Origin: Halomonas sp. | GTDB lineage: Bacteria; Pseudomonadota; Gammaproteobacteria; Pseudomonadales; Halomonadaceae | Reading direction: 5' to 3' | Assembly: GCA_018401555.1 (NCBI GenBank) | Contig: JAGYKP010000078.1 | Location: 1 to 64,000 of the forward strand | Length of the DNA stretch: 64,000 nucleotides | Part shown: positions 36,838 through 46,737 of the stretch, in pieces | Numbering within the stretch: position 1 is the first letter of the stretch | Layout: every line of letters starts with the position of its first letter | Made by a program: the position numbers and the translations under genes | Notes under the pieces: model-generated | Told to the model about the DNA's origin: nothing | The model's input: only the letters and a program-made list of their open reading frames with translations | Database searches by the model: none

Positions 36838-38657
36838 ATGGTCGATCTCGATCTTTCCCAGCCGCCGTTCACGCTGCTCGACGACGCCGGTCGCGAGCGC
36901 GTGCGCCAGGGTGTCGATCTGGCCTACTTCGACCGCGACGAGATCATCCTCGAGGCCGGCCAGCCCGGCGAGTATGTCTTCATGATCCACAAGGGCGAGG
37001 TGGCCGAGATCGATACCACCCAGCCCGCGGCTCGGGAACGCATCGGTCATTACACCCAGGGCGACCTGTTCGGTGCCATCAGTATCCTCAACGGCAAGAG
37101 TCGCTATCGCTTTCGCGCCGAGCAGGAGAGCCTCTGTTACCTGCTGCCCAAGGCACTGTTCCTCGAGCTGTGCGATGACTGCCCGCCCTTCGCCGAGTTC
37201 TTCCGCCAGACCCTGGCCCACAAGGCCCGCTTGCTTACCGAACAGCGCGCCGAGGGCGGGGTGACCATGGCCGGCTTCATGCTCGCGGCGGTGGACGAGT
37301 GCATGCGCGAGCCGCTGGTGGTCCCCGCCGCCACGACCATTGCCGAGGCGGTGGCCACCATCAACGAGCGGCGTGCCGACTCGCTGCTGGTGGCGCGTGA
37401 CGGCGGCCACGGCATGATCACCAAGACCGACCTGCTCAATGCCCTGGTGGTGGACGAGCTGGGTCGCGACTCTCCGCTGGAGGGACTGGGCCATGGCGAG
37501 CTGATCACCGTGGCGCCCGGGCAGTACCTGTTCGAGGCGCTGGTGATCATGACCCGCCACAAGGTGGAGCGGGTGGTGGTGATGGAGCAGCAGCGCCCGG
37601 TGGGGGTGGTGGAGCTGACCGATGTGCTCAGCTACTTCTCCAGCCGCAGCTACGTGGTCAGCCTGCAGGTGGAGCAGGCGGAGAGCCTGGAGGCGCTGGC
37701 CGCCGCCAGTCGCCGCACTCCCGAACTGGTCAGCGCGTTGATGGCCCAGGGGTCAAGCTGCGCTTCGCCATGGGGCTGCTGGCCGCACTCAACGGGCGGA
37801 TCATCAACAAGGCCTGGGGCTTCCTGGTGGACGAGCGCTACCACGCCGGCAGCTGCCTGATGGTGATGGGCAGCGAGGGGCGCGGCGAGCAGATCCTCAA
37901 GACCGACCAGGACAACGGCCTGATCCTGGCCGATGACCTCGAGTGGCCCGACTGCGCCGAGCAGATGCAGCGCCTGACCGACACCCTGATCGAGCTGGGC
38001 TATCCGCCCTGTCCCGGCAACATCATGGTCTCCAATCCCGAATGGGTGGGCTCGGTGAGCCAGTGGCAGCGACGCATCGCGCGCTGGATCGAGGCCCGCG
38101 ACGGCGACAGCCTGATGAAGCTCGCCATCATGCTCGATTCCCATGCGGTGGCGGGCAATCCGGCGCTGCTCGATCGGGTGCGCGACGACCTCTTCGCCCA
38201 GTGCGCCGGCAACGAGCTGCTGCTCTCCTACTTCGCCCGCACCATCCTGCGCTTCTCCACGCCGCTGACCCTGTTCGGTTCGCTCAAGCGTCCCCAGCAC
38301 GGTATCGACATCAAGAAGGGCGGCATCTTCCCCATCGTCCATGGCGTACGAGTGATGGCCCTGGAGCGCGGCATCCGGCCCACCTCGACCCTGGAGCGCC
38401 TGGATGCCCTGGCCGACGACGGCCGCCTGGAGCCGCGCTTCGCCGAGGACCTGGGCGAGGCACTGTCGCTGTTCACCGAGCTGCGCCTCAAGCAGCAGCT
38501 GTCTCGCCGTGAGGGCGATGACGACAACCGCAACCCCGACCGGGTCGTGGTCCAGGAACTCTCGTCGCTGGAGCGCGACCTGCTGCGCGAGGCGCTGCAT
38601 ATCGTCAAGGACTTCAAGCAACGCCTCTCGCATCGCTTCCATCTGGAATACTCATGA
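36838..38657 (+). CDS. DUF294 nucleotidyltransferase-like protein with cNMP-binding and CBS domains (one frameshift)
   Basis: About 606 residues. Order: cyclic-nucleotide-binding domain ('FDRDEIILEAGQPGEYVFMI', 'GDLFGAISILNG'), two CBS domains ('VPAATTIAEAVATINERRAD' and 'LFEALVIMTRHKVERVVVME'), then after a frame change at about 37752 the DUF294 nucleotidyltransferase core ('MGSEGRGEQILKTDQDNGL', GSxxRxE type) and DUF294 C-terminal helices. The family is related to GlnD-type nucleotidyltransferases, but the target is not known. In many proteobacteria it neighbours the VC_2705 symporter and a DnaQ-like exonuclease, as here, so it may regulate the symporter in response to nucleotides; inference. 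The exonuclease gene starts 34 bases downstream. Confidence 0.87.
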
Positions 38658-38691
38658 ACCGACGGAACGACAACGACACAAGGAGCCCGTC

Positions 38692-39318
38692 ATGCTCAAG
38701 GTCCTGAGGCGCGCCGCGGACCGACGACGCCATGCCAACGGCGAGTACGCCTGGCTGTTTCACCCCTATACCGGCGAGGAGATGGTGGTGATCGACACCG
38801 AGACCACCGGCCTGGATACCCGCAGTGCGGAGCTGGTGTCGATCGCCGCGGTGCGGGTGCGTGGCGACCGTATCCTGACCAGCGAATCCCTGGACCTGCG
38901 CCTGAGGCGGCCCGACACGCTGACCGGCGACTCCATCCGCATCCATGGCCTGCGCGGCGTGGATCTCGACAACGGCGAGAGCATCGATGCCGCCCTGGCC
39001 CGACTGCTCGACTTCGTCGGCAATCGCCCGCTGGTGGGCTGGCATCTGGGGTTCGACCTGGCGATCCTCAATCGCGAGCTGCGCCCGCGTTTCGGCTTCG
39101 AGCTGCCCAACGCCACCGTGGACGTGGCCCAGCTGTGGCGACGTCGGCTGTGGCGACGCCACCCGGAGGTCGACAGCCTGCCGCGCTTCGAGGCTGTCGC
39201 CGAGCGCCTGGGCGTGCCGGTGATGGGGCGTCATACCGCCCTGGGCGATGCGGTCACCACCGCGCTGATGTTCCTGCGCCTGGAGCGGGGCCATGCCAGC
39301 GGCGACCAGTTCGCCTGA
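38692..39318 (+). CDS. DnaQ-like 3'-5' exonuclease
   Basis: 208 residues, DEDDh exonuclease fold: ExoI motif '[20 protein letters not shown]', ExoII '[17 protein letters not shown]', and ExoIII '[18 protein letters not shown]' with the catalytic His and Asp. Similar to the epsilon-subunit exonuclease but short, lacking a polymerase-binding tail. Start 38692 follows 'AAGGAGCCC'. Probably co-transcribed with the DUF294 gene. Its substrate (DNA or RNA) is not evident. Confidence 0.88.
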   Translation: MLKVLRRAADRRRHANGEYAWLFHPYTGEEMVVIDTETTGLDTRSAELVSIAAVRVRGDRILTSESLDLRLRRPDTLTGDSIRIHGLRGVDLDNGESIDAALARLLDFVGNRPLVGWHLGFDLAILNRELRPRFGFELPNATVDVAQLWRRRLWRRHPEVDSLPRFEAVAERLGVPVMGRHTALGDAVTTALMFLRLERGHASGDQFA

Positions 39319-39401
39319 GCATGCCGGCGTCGCCTGGCGGCGGCGCCGATGGTAGGATGGGCGCCCTCCCATTTCCGCCCGCACTGGCAGCGCCAAGACC
39401 C

Positions 39402-40316
39402 ATGCAAGACGCCGTGACCTTCGACCCCCGTGAGCGCCACGCCGCGCCCGCCGCTTCCGCCACGCCCGACGCCCCAGAAACGTCCGATGCACGGGCGAAG
39501 CGCGAGTTCAACAAGCTGCACAAGCGCCTGCGGCGCCAGGTGGGCAATGCCATCATCGACTACGGGATGATCCACGAGGGTGACCGGGTGATGGTGTGCC
39601 TTTCCGGTGGCAAGGACAGCTACACCCTGCTCGAGATCCTGCGCAGCCTGCAGCGCAACGCCCCGGTGGACTTCTCGCTGGTGGCGGTCAACCTCGACCA
39701 GAAGCAGCCCGGCTTCCCGGAGCACGTGCTGCCCGAGTACCTGGAGGGCACGGGCGTCGAGTACCACATCCTCGAGCGCGACACCTACTCGGTGGTCAAG
39801 GAGAAGACTCCGGAAGGCAAGACCACCTGTGCGCTCTGCTCGCGGCTGCGGCGCGGTTCCCTGTACGGCTTCGCCGAGGAGATCGGCGCCACCAAGATCG
39901 CCCTGGGCCACCATCGCGAGGATATCCTCGAGACGCTGTTCCTCAACATGTTTTTCGGTGGCAGCCTCAAGGCGATGCCACCCAAGCTGCTCTCCGACGA
40001 TGGCAGGAACATGGTGATTCGGCCGCTGGCCTATTGCCGCGAGGCGGATATCGCCGAGTTCGCCCGGCAGATGGCCTTCCCGATCATCCCCTGCAACCTG
40101 TGTGGCTCCCAGCCCAACCTGCAGCGGCAGCTGGTCAAGGAGATGCTCGCCGAGTGGGAGGCGAAGCATCCCGGGCGCCTCGAGAGCATGTTCAAGGCGG
40201 TGACCAACGTCGCCCCCTCGCAGCTCGCCGACCGCGAACTGTTCGATTTCGCCGGTCTGGAGGAGAAGCAGGCGAGGATGCAGGCCAGTCGGATCGACAT
40301 CCGCCAGGAGTCTTAG
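39402..40316 (+). CDS. ttcA: tRNA 2-thiocytidine(32) synthetase TtcA
   Basis: 304 residues. ATP pyrophosphatase motif '[16 protein letters not shown]', the cluster motif '[19 protein letters not shown]' (CxxC), and the second cysteine '[18 protein letters not shown]'. TtcA makes s2C32 on certain tRNAs, depending on a 4Fe-4S cluster. Starts '[16 protein letters not shown]' with a short disordered N-terminal extension. The partner-type Fnr gene is downstream on the opposite strand, as in many gammaproteobacteria. Frame intact. Confidence 0.95.
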   Translation: MQDAVTFDPRERHAAPAASATPDAPETSDARAKREFNKLHKRLRRQVGNAIIDYGMIHEGDRVMVCLSGGKDSYTLLEILRSLQRNAPVDFSLVAVNLDQKQPGFPEHVLPEYLEGTGVEYHILERDTYSVVKEKTPEGKTTCALCSRLRRGSLYGFAEEIGATKIALGHHREDILETLFLNMFFGGSLKAMPPKLLSDDGRNMVIRPLAYCREADIAEFARQMAFPIIPCNLCGSQPNLQRQLVKEMLAEWEAKHPGRLESMFKAVTNVAPSQLADRELFDFAGLEEKQARMQASRIDIRQES

Positions 40317-40326
40317 GCTGGAAGGG

Positions 40327-40343
40327 CCCGGGCTTCGCCCGGG
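40327..40343 (+). terminator. Short hairpin after ttcA
   Basis: Perfect 7-bp stem 'CCCGGGC'/'GCCCGGG' with a 3-base loop, 11 bases after the ttcA stop. Weak on its own; a stronger terminator follows at 40391. Confidence 0.4.
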
Positions 40344-40351
40344 AACTTGAA

Positions 40352-40402
40352 GCTTCAAGAGCGGCGCTTCGCGCCTGGAAGCTGGAAGAAAAATCGCCCC
40401 CA
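40352..40402 (+). repeat. Small dispersed repeat, copy 2
   Basis: Counterpart of 24947-24999: 'GCTTCAAGAGCGGCGCTTCG', then 'CTGGAAGCTGGAAGAAAAAT' and 'CGCCCCCA'. Same orientation on the plus strand and again directly downstream of a gene. Confidence 0.6.
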
Positions 40403-40425
40403 TGGCCTTGCCGTGGGGGCGATTT
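40391..40425. terminator. Bidirectional terminator between ttcA and fnr
   Basis: Inverted repeat 'AAATCGCCCCCATGG'/'CCGTGGGGGCGATTT' (near-perfect, one mismatch by eye) flanked by A- and T-rich ends. Serves convergent ttcA and fnr. Confidence 0.8.
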
Positions 40426-40451
40426 CATTCAGGCTGTCGACCCGCTTCCAG

Positions 40452-41195
40452 TTAGTGCGCGCCCTCTTCCTCGGCCAGTCGAGTGAGGGACGGCAGGTCG
40501 AGGATATTCACCTCGCGCCCGGAGACGGCCACCAGGCCCTGGGTCTGGAAGCGGCCGAGGATGCGGCTCACCGTCTCCACCGCCAGACCCAGATAGTTGC
40601 CGATATCGGCCCGCGACATGGAGAGGCGGAAGCTGTAGGGGAGTAGCCGCGCCGGCGGAAGCGCTCCGGACAGGCTGGTGAAGAAGCTGGCCAGCCGCTG
40701 GTCGGCGGTCTTGCGCGACAGCAGCCGCATCATGCGGCGGTCGTCGCGCAGCTCCTTGCTCATGCTGCGGTAGAGCTGACCGCGCAGTTCCGGCAGTGAT
40801 TCCGAGAGGTGATCCAGGCGATCGAAGGGGATCTCGCAGACGGTAGTGGTCTCCAGCGCCACCACGGTGCCGGGGTAGTGCTCCTCGTCGATGCCGTCGA
40901 GGCCCACCAGCTCGCTGGGCAGGTAGAAGTTGGTCAGCTGGTCCTCGCCGCTGCCCTCGGTGGTGACCTGCTTGAGGCTGCCCGAGCGAACCGCGAACAC
41001 GCTGGTGAAGGGGCTGTCCTGACGGAACAGCGCCTCGCCCTTCTTGAGTGGTGCGCGGCGCCGGATGATGGCGTCGAACTGGTCCATGTCCTCCACCTCC
41101 AGCGCCAGTGGCAGGCAGAGCGAGCTCAGGCTGCAGGTCTGACAGCGTGTCTCCTGCAGCACCGAACGCCGTCGGCCGGTGAGGGTGTCCGCCAT
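40452..41195 (-). CDS. fnr: Fnr/Anr-type anaerobic transcription regulator
   Basis: 247 residues of the CRP/FNR family. The N-terminal cluster 'CQTCSLSSLCLPL' (CxxCx5C) plus a fourth Cys in 'TTVCEIPFDRL' fits the oxygen-labile 4Fe-4S sensor. Effector-domain 'FRQDSPFTSVFAVRSGSLKQ' precedes the dimer helix, and the helix-turn-helix is 'SRADIGNYLGLAVETVSRIL' with the E..SR FNR recognition residues. Start at 41195 is favoured by 'AAGGAAAG' upstream; 41222 is possible. It lies at the end of the cbb3/hemN cluster it is expected to control (see sites at 42706 and 51553). Also named anr in Pseudomonas. Confidence 0.93.
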   Translation of the reverse strand: MADTLTGRRRSVLQETRCQTCSLSSLCLPLALEVEDMDQFDAIIRRRAPLKKGEALFRQDSPFTSVFAVRSGSLKQVTTEGSGEDQLTNFYLPSELVGLDGIDEEHYPGTVVALETTTVCEIPFDRLDHLSESLPELRGQLYRSMSKELRDDRRMMRLLSRKTADQRLASFFTSLSGALPPARLLPYSFRLSMSRADIGNYLGLAVETVSRILGRFQTQGLVAVSGREVNILDLPSLTRLAEEEGAH

Positions 41196-41218
41196 GGCCC
41201 TTTCCTTCTTGATCGTGG

Positions 41219-42646
41219 TCATGGGCCCATTATGGAGCAAAGCGCGGGCAGGGCAAACCACCCCCGGGCAGGGTGATGGAGATCGATGCCGTCCCCGGGC
41301 AGCGTCAGGGGCTCGGCGCGGGGGCGAAGTGTCTCGAGGATACGGGGCAATCGCCAGTGTCCCTCGGCGGTCAGCGCCATCCCGTCAGTGGTGAGATCGA
41401 CCAGCCCCTCGGCGCGTAACGCCTGGAGCCCTGCGTCGGTCGACAGGGCGGCAGAGTCGATGGCGCGACCGCAGAGCAGTGCACTCGAGCGTCTGCACGA
41501 TAGCGCTGCTGCTCGGCCGTGAGACGGATGCCGCGGGCGGCGGGCAGGTGACTGGCGTCCAGGGCTTCTTCGTATTCCGCCAGGCTGTCGGCGTTGCGTA
41601 CCCAGAGCTCGCCGATGCGGCTGAGTGGCGCTCATCGCCGAGCGCCCAGGCAGGTCCGCGCGGCTGGGCCCAGCGGGCCGTGCCCCAGGGTGCCACTGGC
41701 CTGGGCCTGGGCCAGGCGGTCGTCGCGCCGCGCATAGAGGCCAAGACCGATATGCACGTAGCCGGCAGCGTGCAAGCGTCGCGCACGTGCCTCGGTCAGC
41801 AGCCGGCGGCGCGTCGCCGCGTCGGGCAGCCAGTCGCGGTGGATGGCGCGCTGGGCCAGATGACGCTCCGGGCGGTGGTGGTAGCGGTAGAGACGGATGC
41901 GAGCCGGGGCCATGCCGATCACCTGCTCCAGGGTGTCGGCGAGGCCCTGCGGTGTCTGGAAGGGCAGGCCGAGCATCAGCGACAGCGTCAGCTCCCGGAA
42001 GCCCAGCCGGTCGGCCTCGTCGACGAGTGCCTCGGTCAGGGCGCGTGGCTGGATGCGGTTGATGGCCTGCTGGACGCGGGGGTCGAGCTCCTGCACACCC
42101 AGGTTCAGACGGTTGAAGCCCAGTGCCTGCAGGTGGCGCAGGGTGAGCATGTCCGCCTCTCGAGGGTCGAGTTCGATGCTGAAGTCGCGCTCCCGGGCGC
42201 CGGAGAGGCCCAGGCGGGCATCCAGACGGTCGAAGAGATCACTCATCTGGTCCAGGGCGAGGAACGCCGGCGTCCCGCCGCCCCAGTGCAGCGCGCGTCA
42301 CCGCGGGCAGGCCGGCGAGCCGGCGCCGGGCCAGCACCATCTCGCGGTCGAGCCGCGACAGGTAGGGTTCTGCCTGGCGACTGTTGCGGGAGGGGACGCA
42401 CTGGCTGGCGCAGAAGCGGCAGGCATGACGGCAGAAGGGCAGGCGCACCTTTACCGCCAGGGGCGCCTCGGTGGGACGGTCGCTGAGGGCCGACTCCAGT
42501 GCCGGGGCGCCGACGCTGTCGCGATAGTGGTGTGGAGCGGGATAGGCGACCTCGGCGGCCGACACCAGGTCGCCAGCGCCGGGCAGCGGTTCTCGAGGAG
42601 GACTCGAGGCCCCGACGGGGGCGGTGCGCTTGGCGTGAACGGACAT
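41219..42646 (-). CDS. hemN: Oxygen-independent coproporphyrinogen III oxidase HemN (frameshifts)
   Basis: Radical-SAM enzyme that oxidatively decarboxylates coproporphyrinogen III in haem synthesis without oxygen. The first frame (from 42646, 'MSVHAKRTAPVG') has 'VRLPFCRHACRFCASQCVPS', the CxxxCxxC cluster site. After a shift near 42275, 'MSDLFDRLDARLG', 'FSIELDPREADMLTLRHLQA', 'GFNRLNLGVQELDPRVQQAI' and 'IRLYRYHHRPERHL' follow. A further shift near 41630 leads to the C-terminal winged-helix-like part 'LRAEGLVDLTTDGMALTAEG'. About 470 residues. The exact 3' end is uncertain because of indels. It is preceded by an Fnr-type box and followed by fnr. Confidence 0.85.
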
Positions 42647-42677
42647 GGGGCGACTCCGGGTCGTGAACATACTCCCC

Positions 42678-42719
42678 ATGCTAGGGTGCCGCGGCCAAGC
42701 AAGCGTTGAGCTGCGTCAA
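42678..42719 (-). promoter_or_regulatory. Fnr/Anr-dependent promoter of hemN
   Basis: The site 'TTGAGCTGCGTCAA' at 42706-42719 matches the FNR consensus TTGAT-N4-ATCAA at 8 of 10 positions. On the minus strand, exactly 22 bases separate it from 'TAGCAT' at 42683-42678, a good -10. That spacing is the class II FNR-activated layout. hemN starts 32 bases beyond the -10. Confidence 0.65.
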
Positions 42720-42737
42720 TCCCGCGTGGAATAGTGA

Positions 42738-43445
42738 TCAGCCGGAAGGGGTTCCTGCTCCCGAAGGGAGCAGCTGCCACAACTGCCAGAGCGCAAAGGC
42801 GATGATCGACAGCGCGGCGATGCTGCGGGTGGCCGGGTGGCGAATCAGCCCGGCCAGCTGGCGGGCGGCGAGCCCGGTGGCCAGCAGCGCCGGCAGGGTG
42901 CCGAGTCCGAAGGCGCCCATCAGCAGCGCGCCATACAGCGGATCGGCCATGGCCAGGCTCCAGGCCAGCATGGAGTAGACCAGTCCGCAGGGCAGCCAGC
43001 CCCATACCGCCCCCAGGGCCATCGCCTGGGGTACCCTGACCACCGGCATCAGGCGCCGTCCGATCGGTTCCAGGTGGCGCCACAGGCGCCTGCCCACCGC
43101 CTCCACCCTGAGCAGGCCCTTCCACCAGTCGGCGATATACAGCGCCATCAGGATCAGCATCACAGCGGCGAAGCCCTGCAGCACGAGGCGGGCGGGGGCG
43201 GTCAGCGATAGCAGGGTACCGAGTGCCGCCACCAGGGCGCCGGCAACCATGTAGCTGGCGATGCGTCCCAGGTTGTAGCCCAGCAACAGGCCGCCGAGGC
43301 GCGCCGGCGAGCGCATGCTGGGCGGCACCGCGAAGGAGAGGGCGCTCATGATGCCGCCGCACATGCCGATGCAGTGGGCGCCCCCCAGCAGGCCGAAGAC
43401 GAAGGCCGCGGCGAAGGGCGGCAGGTCGAGCCCGGTCGGATCCAT
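42738..43445 (-). CDS. Sulfite exporter TauE/SafE (DsbD-like) family membrane protein of the cbb3 cluster
   Basis: About 235 residues with six membrane helices. Starts 'MDPTGLDLPPFAAAFVFGLL'; the motif 'GGAHCIGMCGGIMSALSF' near the N-terminus and the repeat-like 'GAVWGWLPCGLVYSMLAW' carry conserved glycine/cysteine residues. Such proteins are commonly encoded with ccoGHIS; the role is thought to be export or copper/redox handling during oxidase assembly, not proven. Its ATG overlaps the true ccoS stop (TGATG). Frame intact in this part; the unbroken reading frame upstream into ccoS is caused by an indel in ccoS. Confidence 0.85.
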   Translation of the reverse strand: MDPTGLDLPPFAAAFVFGLLGGAHCIGMCGGIMSALSFAVPPSMRSPARLGGLLLGYNLGRIASYMVAGALVAALGTLLSLTAPARLVLQGFAAVMLILMALYIADWWKGLLRVEAVGRRLWRHLEPIGRRLMPVVRVPQAMALGAVWGWLPCGLVYSMLAWSLAMADPLYGALLMGAFGLGTLPALLATGLAARQLAGLIRHPATRSIAALSIIAFALWQLWQLLPSGAGTPSG

Positions 43446-43736
43446 CAGCGCTTCTCGCCCCCGGGGGGCGGCGTCGCTGGCCCGTTGTCGCCGTGCTTGG
43501 CGTGACGCTCTCCGGCGCCCGCATCGTCTCCCGTCTCCGCTGCTTTCCTGGTCTCCCTTCCCGGCCTGCCGCCGCTGTGCTCCGGGGATGTCGTTCTCGT
43601 CGTCATCGAAGAGGATGCGGTAGGCCGGCCCCTCCAGGTCCTCGAACTGGTCGTGCTTCACCGCCCAGAAGAAGGCCCAGACGGCCAGGCCGAGCAGGAT
43701 CAGCGAGAGCGGAATCAGCAGGTAGAGAATGCTCAT
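43445..43736 (-). CDS. ccoS: cbb3-type oxidase assembly protein CcoS (one frameshift)
   Basis: Starts 'MSILYLLIPLSLILLGLAVW', a single membrane helix, followed by 'QFEDLEGPAYRILFDDDEND', the conserved CcoS signature. After a frame change near 43560 a hydrophilic tail ends '...TPPPGGEKR' with a TGA overlapping the next gene. CcoS is needed for haem b insertion or assembly of cbb3 oxidase. The start overlaps the ccoI stop. About 97 residues, longer than the usual 50-70 because of the polar tail. Confidence 0.85.
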
Positions 43737-46217
43737 GGGTTGACCTCCGAGGGCGTGGCGGCCGGGACAGCGGACGCATCGGCGAGGCGGCTGCGGAAAC
43801 GGTTGAGGCGCAGGGCATTGCCCACCACCACCAGGAGCTGGCCGACATGCCGATGGCGGCCAGCCAGGGGGGCACGATGCCGATGGCGGCCAGCGGCATC
43901 GCCGAGGCGTTGTAGACCACCGACCATAGCATGTTCTGGCGCATCACCCGACGGGTGGCGCGGCACAGTTCCACCGCCTCGGCGATGCGTGACAGGCGCG
44001 GGCTGAGCAGGATGGCGTCGGCACTGGTGCGCGCCAGGTCGGTGGCACCGTTCATGGCGATGGCCACGTCGGCGCCGGCCAGTACCGGCACGTCGTTGAT
44101 GCCGTCGCCAACCATGGCGACCCGCTCGCCGGCGGCCTGGCACTCGCGGATGCGTTCCAGCTTGCGCTCCGGGCTGGCGCTGCCCTCCCAGGTCGCGATG
44201 CCCAGGCGCCTGGCCAGGCCTTCGGCGGCCCCGGGAGTGTCGCCGGAGAGCAGTTCCACGGCGAGGCCGAGCCCCTGCAGCATGGCCACCGTCTCGGCGG
44301 CGTCGTCACGCACCTGGTCCTGCAGGCGAAACCAGCAGCGCGGCTCGCCATCCTCGGCCAGCAGCAGCCACTGGCCCTCTCCGGGTGGCGCCGGAGACGC
44401 CTCGGGGGCGGCAAAGTCCGCACGGCCCAGCCGCCAGGCGCGACCGTCCAGCTGCCCCTCGAGACCCTTGCCGGGACGGCTGGTGACCTGTTCGGCGTGC
44501 CGGCCGGGATCCCGGTAAGGGTGGAAGGCGCGGGCGATGGGGTGTTCGGAGCGCGCCTCCAGGGCGGCGGCCAGGGAGCGCGCCCGGTCCACTGCCAGCC
44601 CCTCCAGCGGGCGTGTCTCCACCAGGCTCATGCGGCCGGTGGTGAGGGTGCCGGTCTTGTCGAGGATCACCCGATCGACCTGGGAGAGTGCCTCGATGGC
44701 ATCGGCGCGGGTGACCAGCACGCCACGTCGGCGCAGCTGGCCGTGGCCGGCGGTGAGGGCGGTGGGGGTCGCCAGGGCCAGGGCGCAGGGGCAGGTCACC
44801 ACCAGCACCGAGAGGGTGACCCACAGCACCCGCGAGGGGTCGATGAACCACCAGACGATGGCCACGCCCAGGGCCACGAACAGCAGCCTGAGCACGAACA
44901 GGTGGGCCATGCGCGCGGCCATCTGGGCGAGCCGCGGGCGGCTGGCGAAGGCGCGGTCGGTGAGGTCGACGATGCCGGAGACCCGGGCATCACGGCCGGC
45001 ATGGGTCACCCGAACCACCAGCGGGCTCTCCACGTTGTGGCTGCCACCGGTGACGGCATCGCCGAGGCGACGGGTCACGGGCAGGTACTCGCCGGTGAGC
45101 ATCGATTCGTCGAGGCTCGATTCGCCCTCCTCGATCACGCCGTCGGCGGGCACGGTGTGGCCGGGCTTGACCAGTACCCGGTCGCCGGCGGAAAGCTCGC
45201 CGGCGGGCAGGATGCGCTCCTCGCCCGCGTCGGTCAGGCGGATCGCCGAGGGGGCAGGGCGCCGGCCAGGGCGTTGCCGGTATGGCCGCTGCGGCGCCGG
45301 GCGCGGGCCTCCACGTAGCGCCCGAAGAGCAGGAAGAAGGTGAACATCGCCACCGAGTCGAAGTAGACCTCGCCCTTGCCGCTGATCACCGCATAGCCGC
45401 TGGCCAGATAGGCGCCGCCGATGGCCAGGGAGACCGGGACGTCCATGCCCAGTACCCGGGTGCGCAGGTCGCGCAGCGCGTTGCGGAAGAAGGGCAGGGC
45501 GGAGAAGAACACCACCGGGGTGGCCAGGGCGAAGGAGAGCCAGTGGAACAGGGCGAGGAAGTCCTCGCTGATCTCCCCGGGGCCGGCCACGTAGATGGGA
45601 ATCGAGAACATCATCACCTGGGCCATGCCCACCGCGGCGACGATCAGGCGACGCACGGTCATGCGCTCCTCGCGCTGCAGTCGCGCCTGGGCCTCGTCGG
45701 GCTCCCAGGGCTGGGCCTGGTAGCCGATGGCGGCCATCTCGGCGAGGATCCGCGACAGCTTGACCTCGTGCGGGTCCCAGCTGACGCGTACCCGGTGGTG
45801 GGTGAGGTTGACCGCGCTTGCGGCGATGCCCTGCAGGGCATTGAGGCGATGCTCGATCAGCCAGGCGCAGGCGGCACAGGTGATGCCGTCCACCGCCAGG
45901 GTGGCGTGGACGCGGCCGCTGTCGTCCCCCTCGGGATGCACGAACTGGCGCTGCAGCCCGGGATCGTCGAATACCGCCCAGGTCTCGGCGCGGGCGGCGT
46001 CGCGATCATCGGGACGCTCCGGCAGCTCGGTGCGGAAGCGGTAGTAGCTGGCCAGCCCGCCATCGACGATGGCGTGGGCCACCGCCTCGCAACCGGGACA
46101 GCACAGCGGATGGCGGGTGTCGTCCAGGGTGATCGACCAGGGTGCCCTGGCGGGCACCGGGTTGCCGCAGTGATAGCAGGGCGCGTCGCGGGAGGTGTCG
46201 GCGGTGTCGGTCGTCAT
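43733..46217 (-). CDS. ccoI: Copper-translocating P-type ATPase CcoI (frameshifts)
   Basis: About 828 residues. The N-terminus has a Cys-rich zinc-like region 'CYHCGNPVPA' and 'CCPGCEAVAHA', then a heavy-metal-binding domain with 'GITCAACAWLIEHRL'. The membrane part carries the Cu ATPase motif 'VVTCPCALALATP', and the cytosolic part has the phosphorylation site 'ILDKTGTLTTG', the actuator 'LDESMLTGEYLPV', and 'VGDGINDVPVLAGADVAIAM'. Frame changes at about 45250 and 43840; the C-terminus 'SRLADASAVPAATPSEVNP' overlaps the ccoS start. CcoI delivers copper for the cbb3 oxidase (FixI family). Confidence 0.9.
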
Positions 46218-46232
46218 GTCGCAGGCGCCGGG

Positions 46233-46736
46233 CTAGAGGCCCGGTTCCAGGGCGGCCTCGTCGTCGCTGGGGAAGCTCGCCTCGCCGGTCAGCCGCCACT
46301 CGGCCCCTTCCCCGGCCTCGGGCTGCAGCTGCAGGTACCAGCGGTGGCGCAGCGGCTCGTCCAGGGTGGTGACGTAGCGCCCACCGCGCACGTGTTCGAG
46401 GGTGAGCTCGCGGTCGAAGTCGCTGTCGGTGGGGAAGATCAGCGCCAGGTGCAGCCGTTCCGGCTGGCGCGGCCCCTCCAGGTCGACCACCACATCGCCC
46501 GTGCGGTTGTCGACCCGCAGGCGGGCCTCGAGCCCCAGCTCCAATGCGTGCTCCTGCTTGGCCAGCTGTTCATTGATGGCCAGGCCGCGCTCGTAGTAAT
46601 CGCCGCCCACCGAGCCATCGTAGTAGCGGATCGAGAGCGTCAGATAGACCAGGCTGAAGGTGATGGACGACAGCAGCAGCCCGATCAGGAACCAGGGCCA
46701 GAACTGCTTGTACCAGGGCTTGATATCTTCGCTCAT
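46233..46736 (-). CDS. ccoH: cbb3 oxidase assembly protein FixH/CcoH
   Basis: 167 residues starting 'MSEDIKPWYKQFWPWFLIGL'. One N-terminal membrane helix ('FLIGLLLSSITFSLVYLTLS') with 'YYERGLAINEQLA' right after it, then a periplasmic beta domain ('LEGPRQPERLHLALIFP', 'HRWYLQLQPEAGEG'). Conserved partner of CcoI in cbb3 maturation. Overlaps closely with neighbours, so one operon. Frame intact. Confidence 0.9.
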   Translation of the reverse strand: MSEDIKPWYKQFWPWFLIGLLLSSITFSLVYLTLSIRYYDGSVGGDYYERGLAINEQLAKQEHALELGLEARLRVDNRTGDVVVDLEGPRQPERLHLALIFPTDSDFDRELTLEHVRGGRYVTTLDEPLRHRWYLQLQPEAGEGAEWRLTGEASFPSDDEAALEPGL

Positions 46737-46737
46737 C

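Noticed and set aside
42738..43736. Single 332-residue fusion of CcoS with the TauE/SafE-like protein
   Set aside because: The other frame gives a natural CcoS tail and a stop overlapping the next ATG; the fusion comes from an indel.
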